Source: an uncultured Acholeplasmatales bacterium
GTDB lineage: Bacteria; Bacillota_I; Bacilli_A; ML615J-28; CAG-698
NCBI GenBank assembly: GCA_937877075.1
Contig: CALEGD010000138.1
Location: 1 to 5,853 of the forward strand
Direction: 5' to 3'
Length of the DNA: 5,853 bases
Shown: one piece after another, positions 1 through 5,125 of the stretch
How the letters are laid out: each line of letters starts with the position of its first letter
Position numbering within the stretch: the stretch's first letter is position 1
Translations under genes and position numbers: made by a program
The notes under the pieces: model-generated
Databases searched by the model: none
Told to the model about the DNA's origin: nothing
The model's input: the letters and a program-made list of their open reading frames with translations, nothing else

Positions 1-1
1 T

Positions 2-673
2 AAAGCAATCGGATATGATGCTATCCAAGTTTCAGCTTTCGGAGAATATCGCATAGCTTGGTTGGCGGAGACCTTAAAAAAACTAGATCTGGAAGTATGT
101 GCAACCCATACACCAATAGAAAGTATCATCAACGAAACCGAAAAGATTATTGAGGAACATAAATTATTAAGATGTGATACAATTGGTCTAGGTTGGTTTA
201 AAACAAATTGCAAGGTAAAAGCTGATGAATTATTGAAAGTTTTACAGCCTGCCTTAGTAAAAATAAAGAATGCGGGATTAAAATTTGTTTATCATAATCA
301 TGACCATGAATTTGCACATATAGACAAAGATTATACAGTTATGGATTATTTAAGAGATAATACGGATCCTAAACTATTTTCTTTTTTGCCGGATTTTTAT
401 TGGATCAGGTTTGCTGGAATTGAACCTCTTAATTTTATTGAAACTTTTCAAGGACGGTTTAATATTGTTCATTTTAAGGATTTAAAATATGAAGACGGTG
501 AAGCTAAGATGACGGAAATCTTCAATGGAGAGATTGATTATCTGAGTATTTATCACAAACTTCAAGAACTAGGCGTGAAGTGGGCTGTCGTTGAACAGGA
601 TATTTGTGAAAAGGATCCTTTCTTAAGTCTACAAATAAGTTATCAAAATATTAAAGCAAGAAATATGTTTTAA
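2..673 (+). CDS. Sugar phosphate isomerase/epimerase, TIM-barrel, 5'-truncated by the window
   Basis: The reading frame is open from base 2 to the TAA at 671-673, giving 223 visible residues. The real start lies off the left edge, and roughly 30 residues are probably missing compared with the usual length of about 250. The fold is the xylose-isomerase-like TIM barrel (AP_endonuc_2 superfamily, IolE/YcjR type). Expected metal ligands are visible: Glu in YHNHDHEF (nt 308-310), Asp in LPDFYWI (392-394), His in VHFKD (470-472) and Glu in VVEQD (593-595). The C-terminal DPFLSLQISYQNIKA is the family's typical ending. The stretch usually written GEGNLDW reads FNGEIDY here, so the first conserved Glu is replaced. 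Such enzymes isomerise or epimerise sugars, polyols or their phosphates in the cytoplasm. The substrate cannot be read from this sequence. A terminator follows directly, so it is the last gene of its transcript. The TTG at 62 is an internal codon, not the start. Confidence 0.88.
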   Translation, partial: KAIGYDAIQVSAFGEYRIAWLAETLKKLDLEVCATHTPIESIINETEKIIEEHKLLRCDTIGLGWFKTNCKVKADELLKVLQPALVKIKNAGLKFVYHNHDHEFAHIDKDYTVMDYLRDNTDPKLFSFLPDFYWIRFAGIEPLNFIETFQGRFNIVHFKDLKYEDGEAKMTEIFNGEIDYLSIYHKLQELGVKWAVVEQDICEKDPFLSLQISYQNIKARNMF

Positions 674-688
674 GATATAATCTAATTA

Positions 689-715
689 AGCTACCGATTA
701 TTGGTGGTTTTTTTT
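689..715 (+). terminator. Rho-independent terminator of the isomerase gene
   Basis: A 7-bp stem joins CTACCGA (691-697) and TTGGTGG (701-707) with two G-U wobbles and a 3-nt loop. It is followed by eight T (708-715). It lies 17 nt after the isomerase stop and separates that transcript from the lipoprotein operon. Confidence 0.82.
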
Positions 716-762
716 ACTTGAAATCAAAATTACATAAAAAATATTTAATCTATTAAAAAAGA

Positions 763-791
763 TAGAAGAAAACGAGAAAATTTTGTATAAT
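763..791 (+). promoter_or_regulatory. Candidate promoter of the lipoprotein operon
   Basis: A perfect -10 hexamer TATAAT lies at 786-791, about 40 nt before the start codon at 831. The hexamer 17 nt upstream (763-768, TAGAAG) is a poor -35, so activity would rest on the -10 and the A-rich upstream DNA. Transcription would begin near 798, giving a leader of about 33 nt that contains the ribosome binding site AGGTGG (818-823). Confidence 0.55.
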
Positions 792-830
792 ATAGATAAC
801 TAAGGATAAAGAAAATTAGGTGGGTTAAAC

Positions 831-1493
831 ATGATAAAAAAGATTTGTAATTTTATTCTCTTACTTGGCTTGTTTTTACTTTCCGGTTGTAGAAGCGATG
901 CACTGCCAGCCCCGGAAGTATCAGAAGGTTTTTTAGGAAAATTTGGTGTTGATAAAAACATAAATGTAGATACAATTGATAATTATCTCGGCAGAAGCGA
1001 TACAGTTTACAGAGATATGCGTATGCTTGTTGATCCTGCCGATTATGAAAAAATCGGCGGCGACAGGTATCTTAGTGGATTTATAAAAGGTTTTGAAGTT
1101 ATCCCTTATCCCTATTTAGCTCCGGTAACCGGTTTACCAGAAGAAGTAGGTAAAGGTTATGAAGGTCAAAGTTTATTCAGTATCGATAACGAAGGAAGTT
1201 ATATTGAAAACTTTGAAGAATCAATGTCAATTTTAGAAGAAATCTTTCCGAAAGATAAGAATATTTTTATTATGTGTGGTGGCGGTGGCTATGCAATGTT
1301 TACGAAGAATATGTTAATTAAAATGGGATGGGATGCTCAAAAAATCTGGCATGTCGGTTGCTATTGGAGTTATGAAGGCAAAAATAATGTCAATATAAAA
1401 GAGACGAATGAAAATGGAAATACTTACTATGCTTTTCACCGTGTGGATTATCTATTAATTGATTTTGATTCACTAACTTCGGTTACGAAGTAA
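831..1493 (+). CDS. Rhodanese-like domain lipoprotein
   Basis: This 220-residue protein has a lipoprotein signal peptide: MIKK, a hydrophobic core at residues 7-17, then the lipobox LLSGC with Cys20 as the lipidated residue. It should be anchored on the outer face of the membrane. The C-terminal part looks like a rhodanese domain. RDMRMLVDPADY (61-72) and SGFIKGFEVIPYPYL (82-96) resemble the D-R and 'G.I.GF..IP' segments of the fold. IFIMCGGGGYA (145-155) fits the active-site loop, with Cys149 as the presumed persulfide-forming residue. The helix MLIKMGWDAQKIWHVG (161-176) matches the usual 'L...G...V..v.GG' ending. A further Cys177 follows. Rhodaneses transfer sulfane sulfur or act in thiol redox chemistry; the substrate here is unknown. 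ATG 831 is supported by AGGTGG 7 nt upstream. The next gene starts 10 nt after the stop, so the two are probably co-transcribed. The domain assignment is by motif only. Confidence 0.78.
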   Translation: MIKKICNFILLLGLFLLSGCRSDALPAPEVSEGFLGKFGVDKNINVDTIDNYLGRSDTVYRDMRMLVDPADYEKIGGDRYLSGFIKGFEVIPYPYLAPVTGLPEEVGKGYEGQSLFSIDNEGSYIENFEESMSILEEIFPKDKNIFIMCGGGGYAMFTKNMLIKMGWDAQKIWHVGCYWSYEGKNNVNIKETNENGNTYYAFHRVDYLLIDFDSLTSVTK

Positions 1494-1503
1494 AGGAGAA
1501 ATA
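1494..1503 (+). promoter_or_regulatory. Ribosome binding site linking the two lipoprotein genes
   Basis: AGGAG (1494-1498) begins immediately after the rhodanese gene's TAA (1491-1493), 5 nt before the ATG at 1504. This tight arrangement supports one bicistronic mRNA and possible translational coupling. Confidence 0.8.
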
Positions 1504-1956
1504 ATGATAAAAAGGTTATCACTATTATTATTTTTATTGATTCTATCAGCCTGTAATTCCAATGAAATCAAACCGGTGGAACTTGATCCATCAACATATT
1601 TAAAAGCTGAATTAATTGAATTTTCTACTTATGAAGAACTTGAAGATAAAATTTCTTCCGGGGACTCGTTTGTTCTCTATGTATATACAAGTAATTGTGA
1701 TGTTTGTATGGCCTTTAAACCAGTCATTAATCAGTTTATAGAAGAAAGAGAAATAACAATCTATTCAATAGAAAATTCAATTATTAAAAACAACTCCTGG
1801 TTAGATAAACAAGTAGGAAAAGTCCCGACAGTTCTAATAATCAACAAAGAAAAGAGGATTGCACAGTTAGATCCAAATGACGGGGAACATACATCTTATT
1901 TTGAATCATCGGAAGGTTTTGGGGTTTGGTTTGACAAGTTTGTTATAAAAAATTGA
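1504..1956 (+). CDS. Thioredoxin-fold lipoprotein with CDVC motif
   Basis: This 150-residue protein has a short lipoprotein signal (MIKRLSLLLFLLILSAC), with lipobox LSAC and Cys17 predicted as the lipid-bearing residue. The mature part is a thioredoxin fold. The strand FVLYVYTSNCDVCMAF (56-71) carries the redox pair Cys65-x-x-Cys68. KVPTVLII (106-113) holds the expected cis-proline, Pro108. The active-site Trp of classic thioredoxin (WCGPC) is absent, and the CxxC is preceded by SN instead. Proteins of this kind act as extracytoplasmic disulfide reductases or oxidoreductases. The partner is unknown, but the rhodanese-like lipoprotein encoded 10 nt upstream is the obvious candidate. Translation should start at ATG 1504, with AGGAG 5 nt before it. 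The TGA stop at 1954-1956 shows that this organism reads TGA as stop. Other thiol-fold functions, such as a bacteriocin-accessory-like role, cannot be excluded. Confidence 0.82.
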   Translation: MIKRLSLLLFLLILSACNSNEIKPVELDPSTYLKAELIEFSTYEELEDKISSGDSFVLYVYTSNCDVCMAFKPVINQFIEEREITIYSIENSIIKNNSWLDKQVGKVPTVLIINKEKRIAQLDPNDGEHTSYFESSEGFGVWFDKFVIKN

Positions 1957-1964
1957 AACAGAAA

Positions 1965-1993
1965 AAAGCCAAGAACAAAAATTTCATGGCTTT
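1965..1993 (+). terminator. Hairpin after the lipoprotein operon, possible weak terminator
   Basis: AAAGCCA (1965-1971) pairs perfectly with TGGCTTT (1987-1993). An inner GAA/TTC (1973-1975 with 1983-1985) extends the stem past one A-A mismatch. It starts 9 nt after the stop. The following TTTGCTTTGG is a poor U-tract, so it may act as an mRNA 3'-stabilising hairpin or a leaky terminator, with the stronger hairpin at 2066-2090 as back-up. Confidence 0.5.
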
Positions 1994-2022
1994 GCTTTGG
2001 GGTATAATATTAATGTAAAAGA

Positions 2023-2042
2023 TTTCTTTCTTTCTTTCTTTT
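2023..2042. repeat. TTTC tetranucleotide microsatellite
   Basis: Four perfect TTTC units (2023-2038) are followed by TTTT. The repeat lies in non-coding DNA between the operon-end hairpin and the bidirectional terminator. Such tracts can vary in length by strand slippage. No promoter-gene pair flanks it closely enough to suggest phase variation. Confidence 0.85.
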
Positions 2043-2065
2043 ATTTAGCGGGTATTGGTAATAAG

Positions 2066-2090
2066 AAAAAGGGATAATAAACCCCTTTTT
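2066..2090. terminator. Bidirectional intrinsic terminator between lipoprotein operon and tRNA-Leu
   Basis: AAAAAGGG (2066-2073) pairs with CCCTTTTT (2083-2090) around a 9-nt loop. Read on the plus strand, the stem ends in TTTTTATTT, which would stop transcripts from the lipoprotein operon. Read on the minus strand it ends in TTTTTCTT, which would stop the tRNA-Leu transcript. The A/T-symmetric arms and the convergent flanking genes fit this double role. Confidence 0.75.
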
Positions 2091-2126
2091 ATTTGTATAA
2101 CTCCTATTTTCAGTATAAATAAAAAA

Positions 2127-2209
2127 TGGTGCGGGTAACAGGAATCGAACCTGCACCCCGAGAGACTAGATCCTAAGTCTAGCGCGTCTGCCAGTTCCGC
2201 CATACCCGC
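2127..2209 (-). tRNA. tRNA-Leu (anticodon UAG)
   Basis: The minus strand folds as an 83-nt class II tRNA including an encoded CCA. The acceptor stem is GCGGGTA/TACCCGC with discriminator A. The D arm is GCG...CGC with loop GAACTGGCAGA. The anticodon arm CTAGA-CTTAGGA-TCTAG has UAG in the loop (plus-strand positions 2173-2175). A short variable arm, CTC TCG GGG, follows. The T arm is GCAGG-TTCGATT-CCTGT. The anticodon UAG reads CUA and, by wobble, other CUN leucine codons. The variable arm is at the short end for tRNA-Leu. The gene is monocistronic with its own promoter (2226-2254) and terminator (2066-2090). Confidence 0.97.
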
Positions 2210-2225
2210 ATCACAATGCTTAATT

Positions 2226-2254
2226 ATTTTAACATAATTTAAGAAAATAATCAA
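2226..2254 (-). promoter_or_regulatory. Promoter of tRNA-Leu
   Basis: On the minus strand a -35 TTGATT (plus positions 2249-2254) and a -10 TAAAAT (2226-2231) are separated by exactly 17 nt. TGT precedes the -10, giving an extended -10. Transcription would start near 2219, about 10 nt before the mature tRNA 5' end. Confidence 0.75.
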
Positions 2255-2350
2255 GTTTTTTTTACATTTAAATCAATTTATTGCTTCAAAGATTAAGCGG
2301 ATTTTTATAATAACAAAATTAGTTAAAATTTACTAAAATTCGCATTATTG

Positions 2351-2371
2351 TGTTATAATTTTTAAAAGGAG
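2351..2371 (+). promoter_or_regulatory. Extended -10 promoter and RBS of the phosphodiesterase gene
   Basis: TGTTATAAT (2351-2359) is a perfect extended -10. No good -35 is visible at 17 nt; TTTACT at 2329-2334 would need a 19-nt spacer. The expected start site near 2366 falls on the ribosome binding site AAGGAG (2366-2371), which is 6 nt before the ATG. The mRNA would have a leader of only about 12 nt. Confidence 0.6.
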
Positions 2372-2377
2372 TTATCT

Positions 2378-3487
2378 ATGAAATTAACTTATCCTGATTA
2401 CCGGAACTCAATATTAAATGTATCTAATTCTTTTTTGAAGCATTATCAGGTCAATGTCGATTATGAAACCATATATGATTTGGATATTGTTTTAAAAAAG
2501 AATTTTCGCCATGTCTTTCTGATTCTCCTTGACGGTTTTGGTGTTAACCTATTATATAAATATCTACCAAAAGATGCAGCATTAAGACAGGATTTTAAAA
2601 AGGAGATTACTTCTGTCTTTCCGCCTACTACTGTTGCTGCTACTAATTCTGTTCTTTCCGGGCTTCCTCCTTACGCTTCAGGTTATATAGGTTGGGTTCA
2701 ATATTTTCCGAATGAAGATTCAAATAATATTATATTTTATAACCAAGATTTCTACAATCCCGAAATTATACATAAGGAGAATCTACAGGAAAAGTATTTA
2801 AAATATGAAACTATTTATGAGAAAATTAGGAGATTCTCACCGGATGTAGAAACCTTTGAAATCTTTCCTTCTTTCCGTTTAGACGGTTTTGCTAGTTTTG
2901 AAGAGCAAGTAAGCCGTGTGGTTGAGATTTCCAAACAAAAGAAGCGTTCTTTTTCCTATGTTTATTGGACTGATCCGGATGCAACCAAGCATAATCATGG
3001 AGTTAACAGCCTTGAAACTAAGGCAGTTGTGGAAAGGATAAATAAAACCTATGAAAGACTGATTGCTTCTTTGAATCGTGATTCTTTGGTAATTGTTATT
3101 GCCGATCATGGACTTGTTGATGTAGAAGAGATCGATCTTTTGAGTGATTTAGAATTGATGAATTGTTTAAGAAGGAAACCTTCTATTGAACCGAGAGCTT
3201 GTAATTTCTTTTTAAGAAAAGAGAAAAAGGAAGAATTTCTCTCCCTTTTTTCTAAAAAATATGGTGATAAGTTCCTTTTGTTTTCAAAGGAAGAATTGTA
3301 TCAAGAAGGACTCTTTGGATTCGGAAACAAACATCCATTATTAGACGATTTTATCGGAGACTACTTTGCAATCGCTGTTTCCCAATATATGTTTAATATG
3401 TCCGGAGTTCCCTCTTTTAAGGCTCATCATGCGGGTCTTACAAAAGATGAAATGATTGTTCCTTTAATTATTCATGAGAAAAAATAG
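2378..3487 (+). CDS. Alkaline phosphatase superfamily phosphodiesterase / nucleotide pyrophosphatase-like protein
   Basis: This 369-residue protein has no signal peptide or membrane segment, so it is probably cytoplasmic. It shows the two-metal catalytic set of the type I phosphodiesterase/nucleotide pyrophosphatase family (Phosphodiest type). Asp52 is in LILLDGFG, and the likely nucleophile Thr85 is in FPPTTVAATNSVLSG (81-95). Asp201 and His205 are in YWTDPDATKHNHG, Asp243 and His244 are in IADHGLVD, and a terminal His351 is in HHAGLTKDEMIVPLI (350-364). All expected metal positions are present, so the enzyme should be active on a phosphodiester or phosphomonoester. The substrate is not readable; nucleotides, lipid head groups and sugar phosphates are all possible for the superfamily. 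The start at ATG 2378 is fixed by AAGGAG 6 nt upstream. It is transcribed alone from its own promoter. Its stop lies 2 bp from the stop of the convergent membrane-protein gene. Confidence 0.87.
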   Translation: MKLTYPDYRNSILNVSNSFLKHYQVNVDYETIYDLDIVLKKNFRHVFLILLDGFGVNLLYKYLPKDAALRQDFKKEITSVFPPTTVAATNSVLSGLPPYASGYIGWVQYFPNEDSNNIIFYNQDFYNPEIIHKENLQEKYLKYETIYEKIRRFSPDVETFEIFPSFRLDGFASFEEQVSRVVEISKQKKRSFSYVYWTDPDATKHNHGVNSLETKAVVERINKTYERLIASLNRDSLVIVIADHGLVDVEEIDLLSDLELMNCLRRKPSIEPRACNFFLRKEKKEEFLSLFSKKYGDKFLLFSKEELYQEGLFGFGNKHPLLDDFIGDYFAIAVSQYMFNMSGVPSFKAHHAGLTKDEMIVPLIIHEKK

Positions 3488-3489
3488 GT

Positions 3490-4359
3490 TTAACTAATTA
3501 CTTCTTCGGATTCCACTTTACTTTTTGGAAGTAAGAGTAACATTGATGTTTCTTTTTGGTAAATAGCATATTCTGGTTTTCTTTGAAGCTGTCGATTTTC
3601 CATCAACGGAATACTTATGAAAATAAAAAGTAAGGTATTAGCGATTGGCCCGACAATAAAGAGGTATCGTGATGGTTCAACGCTTAACATCATCAGATAA
3701 ACCCCCCACCAGAAGCTGATTTCACCCAAGTAATTTGGATGGCGGGAATATTTCCAAAGACCGGTAGTTATAACTTTCTCACGATTAACCTTCCGGAACC
3801 GATGAGCAGAACGATCAGCAAAATCTTCAAGAGCGATTCCGACAAAACTCACAAAACAACCGATTATTGTTAGGAGATTAATATCATTTTTGCTTTCAAG
3901 ATATAAAAATCCCGGAAGCATAACACCAATAACAATAATTGTCGGCATCAAATGAATTCCAAAAAAGTTTACAAAAGGCCAGCGTTTTCTTGATTTATGC
4001 TTGTAATAATCATAACGCCAGTCTTGAATTCGAAGACTTTTGAATGTTTTCATCCAGTTTCCTGTTAGTCTTATTCCCCAAATCACAATTGGAATTATTA
4101 AAAGTAAGGTCTTAAAATTCAATTCTTTTAGGAAAAACGGGAAAATGAATAGTGGTGCTACACTCCAATATGGATCGTAGGTTGAGGAGTTCCTAAAAAT
4201 TGAACTAAAGAGAAAGATAATAAAAGTTGCAATTAAGTCGCAAACAATAACTTTTAAAATAAAACTATCCCAAGGAAGTACACTAAATAAAAATATACTT
4301 ACTGAAGAGGTAAAGATGTAAATGAAGATAATGATGAGAAAACTTGTGCTTTTTTTCAT
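3490..4359 (-). CDS. DUF1295 / steroid 5-alpha-reductase-like integral membrane protein
   Basis: This 289-residue, strongly hydrophobic protein has about seven or eight membrane segments, at roughly residues 7-27, 31-55, 66-78, 84-98, 132-152, 162-178, 214-226 and 232-252. The signature segments are those of DUF1295 proteins, in the steroid 5-alpha-reductase / isoprenylcysteine methyltransferase superfamily: DPYWSVAP (62-69), RLTGNW (97-102), DWRY (113-116), GLWKYSRHPNYLGE (about 200-213), GPIANT (237-242) and SIPLMENR (249-256). The conserved polar C-terminal part is where superfamily members bind NADPH or S-adenosylmethionine. The bacterial substrate is not established. An in-frame ATG 25 codons upstream (4432-4434) exists, but the start at 4357-4359 is preferred. 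It has GGAGG 4 nt before it and lies downstream of the promoter at 4384-4412, which would place the longer start upstream of the transcript. The gene is divergent from glpP. Confidence 0.86.
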   Translation of the reverse strand: MKKSTSFLIIIFIYIFTSSVSIFLFSVLPWDSFILKVIVCDLIATFIIFLFSSIFRNSSTYDPYWSVAPLFIFPFFLKELNFKTLLLIIPIVIWGIRLTGNWMKTFKSLRIQDWRYDYYKHKSRKRWPFVNFFGIHLMPTIIVIGVMLPGFLYLESKNDINLLTIIGCFVSFVGIALEDFADRSAHRFRKVNREKVITTGLWKYSRHPNYLGEISFWWGVYLMMLSVEPSRYLFIVGPIANTLLFIFISIPLMENRQLQRKPEYAIYQKETSMLLLLPKSKVESEEVIS

Positions 4360-4363
4360 ACAA

Positions 4364-4368
4364 CCTCC
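4364..4368 (-). promoter_or_regulatory. Ribosome binding site that sets the DUF1295 start
   Basis: GGAGG on the minus strand lies 4 nt before ATG 4359. It decides for the 289-residue product over the 314-residue reading that begins at 4434, which has no such site and lies upstream of the likely transcription start. Confidence 0.8.
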
Positions 4369-4383
4369 AAAATAATTTATTAT

Positions 4384-4412
4384 ATTATAACATACTAAAA
4401 CAATTTTTGTAA
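4384..4412 (-). promoter_or_regulatory. Promoter of the DUF1295 gene
   Basis: On the minus strand, -35-like TTACAA (plus positions 4407-4412) and TATAAT (4384-4389) are 17 nt apart. TGT directly before the -10 makes it an extended -10. The start would be near 4377, with a leader of about 18 nt carrying the GGAGG site. Confidence 0.7.
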
Positions 4413-4424
4413 GATTAGAGAAGA

Positions 4425-4438
4425 TATTATACAAGGAG
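4425..4438 (+). promoter_or_regulatory. Candidate -10 and RBS of glpP
   Basis: TATTAT (4425-4430) is the best plus-strand -10 in the intergenic region, with no convincing -35 at 17 nt (4402-4407, AATTTT). AAGGAG (4433-4438) is a strong ribosome binding site 8 nt before ATG 4447. If this -10 is used, transcription starts on or beside the ribosome binding site and the leader is about 10 nt. The RBS is secure, the promoter is tentative. Confidence 0.5.
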
Positions 4439-4446
4439 TGTTACAA

Positions 4447-5022
4447 ATGAATTTCAAAAATTATTTCAAAATTTCAAAAATTATTGCTGCAGTGAAAGAT
4501 GATGAAGCTTTTAAGAGAGCGCTTAAAAGCAAATGCTCAGTAATATTTTTGTTACATGGAGACATCTTAACTATTAAAGAAGTTGTAGAGAAAGCCCATC
4601 AACATAACAAAGTAATTTTTCTTCATTTTGATATGATTGATGGTTTTGGCAGGGATGAATCCGCAGTCAGATATATTAAGGAAGTAGTATGTCCTGATGG
4701 AATTATTTCCATTAAGAGCAGTGTCATCAAATGGGCAGAAACTTATGGACTTGATTATATCTACCGCGCTTTTATGGTTGATCGGCAATCTTTTGATTCC
4801 GCACTTCATAATATTCGTCGTTTCAAAATTGAAAATATTGAAATTATGCCAGGAATAATCCCAAATGTAATCTCGGCCTTAATGAAAGAACACCCTGCTA
4901 ACTATATTTCCGGAGGTTTGATTACAACTGAAGAACAAGTTTTTGAGATATTAAATAGCGGGGCCACTGCCTGTTCTACAAGCAACGAAGAACTTTGGAA
5001 AAATTTCGGGAAATTTAATTAA
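4447..5022 (+). CDS. glpP: Glycerol-3-phosphate-responsive antiterminator GlpP
   Basis: This 191-residue protein is the usual length for GlpP (G3P antiterminator family). Family-typical segments occur in order: HFDMIDGFGRDE (60-71), GIISIKSSVIKWA (85-97), YRAFMVD (106-112), IEIMPGIIP (131-139), SGGLITTEEQV (155-165), and GATACSTSNEELW (172-184), whose TSN is the likely phosphate-contact end of the TIM-barrel-like fold. In Bacillus subtilis GlpP binds glycerol-3-phosphate and then the leader mRNA of glp genes, preventing early termination and stabilising the mRNA. Start choice: ATG 4447 lies 8 nt after AAGGAG. A GTG at 4438 is in frame, but its G is the last base of that site, so it is rejected. 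The gene ends in its own terminator, and the next transcription unit has a leader fit for GlpP control, making it the likely target. Confidence 0.93.
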   Translation: MNFKNYFKISKIIAAVKDDEAFKRALKSKCSVIFLLHGDILTIKEVVEKAHQHNKVIFLHFDMIDGFGRDESAVRYIKEVVCPDGIISIKSSVIKWAETYGLDYIYRAFMVDRQSFDSALHNIRRFKIENIEIMPGIIPNVISALMKEHPANYISGGLITTEEQVFEILNSGATACSTSNEELWKNFGKFN

Positions 5023-5033
5023 TCAATAAAATC

Positions 5034-5065
5034 AGACCGGTAAAAATTGCTGGTCTAATATTTTT
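5034..5065 (+). terminator. Intrinsic terminator of glpP
   Basis: AGACCGG (5034-5040) pairs with CTGGTCT (5050-5056), with one G-U pair. A further T-G wobble closes a 7-nt loop. AATATTTTT follows, the T run being 5061-5065. It lies 11 nt after the glpP stop and separates glpP from the next promoter. Confidence 0.75.
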
Positions 5066-5090
5066 GTTATTATATTTAATTAACCCTTAT

Positions 5091-5119
5091 TTGACAAGCG
5101 TTTTCAATAATGATATAAT
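5091..5119 (+). promoter_or_regulatory. Near-consensus SigA promoter of the FAD oxidoreductase gene
   Basis: A perfect -35 TTGACA (5091-5096), a 17-nt spacer and a perfect -10 TATAAT (5114-5119) are present, with TGA just before the -10 (5111-5113) giving an extended -10. This is the strongest promoter in the window. Transcription should start near 5126, leaving a leader of about 140 nt. A strong promoter fits a gene controlled after initiation, by attenuation. Confidence 0.9.
5093..5108 (+). promoter_or_regulatory. Candidate cre (CcpA) site over the -35 and spacer
   Basis: The right part, AAGCGTTTTCAAT (5096-5108), matches the core and 3' half of the catabolite-responsive element consensus (WTGNAARCGNWWWCAWW). 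The left TG is replaced by GA at 5093-5094. Its place on the promoter would suit repression by CcpA, as known for glp genes in Bacillus. No ccpA gene is visible here, so this is a motif call only. Confidence 0.4.
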
Positions 5120-5125
5120 AACAAT

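Noticed and set aside
62..64. TTG as the start of the isomerase
   Set aside because: The frame is open upstream to base 2 and encodes family-typical sequence (KAIGYDAIQVSAFG), so the gene simply runs off the window.
2045..2254. Minus-strand reading frame containing MAELADALDLGSS and CRFDSCYPH
   Set aside because: It is the translation of the tRNA-Leu gene, a well-known false protein. The tRNA explains the sequence fully.
2879..3109. Minus-strand open frame inside the phosphodiesterase gene
   Set aside because: It lies entirely within a strongly conserved plus-strand gene, has no ribosome binding site and resembles no protein I recognise.
3498..3534. Inverted repeat TTACTTC / GAAGTAA as a terminator between the convergent genes
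   Set aside because: The loop is 23 nt, there is no T-run on either strand, and the repeat lies within coding sequence.
4360..4434. 25-residue N-terminal extension of the DUF1295 protein
   Set aside because: It would cross the gene's own promoter (4384-4412), has no ribosome binding site, and the inner ATG has GGAGG 4 nt upstream.
4438..4446. GTG start of glpP at 4438
   Set aside because: Its first base belongs to the AAGGAG ribosome binding site, which is correctly spaced for ATG 4447.
4567..4809. Minus-strand open frame inside glpP
   Set aside because: It is a shadow of the glpP coding sequence, and the plus-strand frame has clear family motifs.
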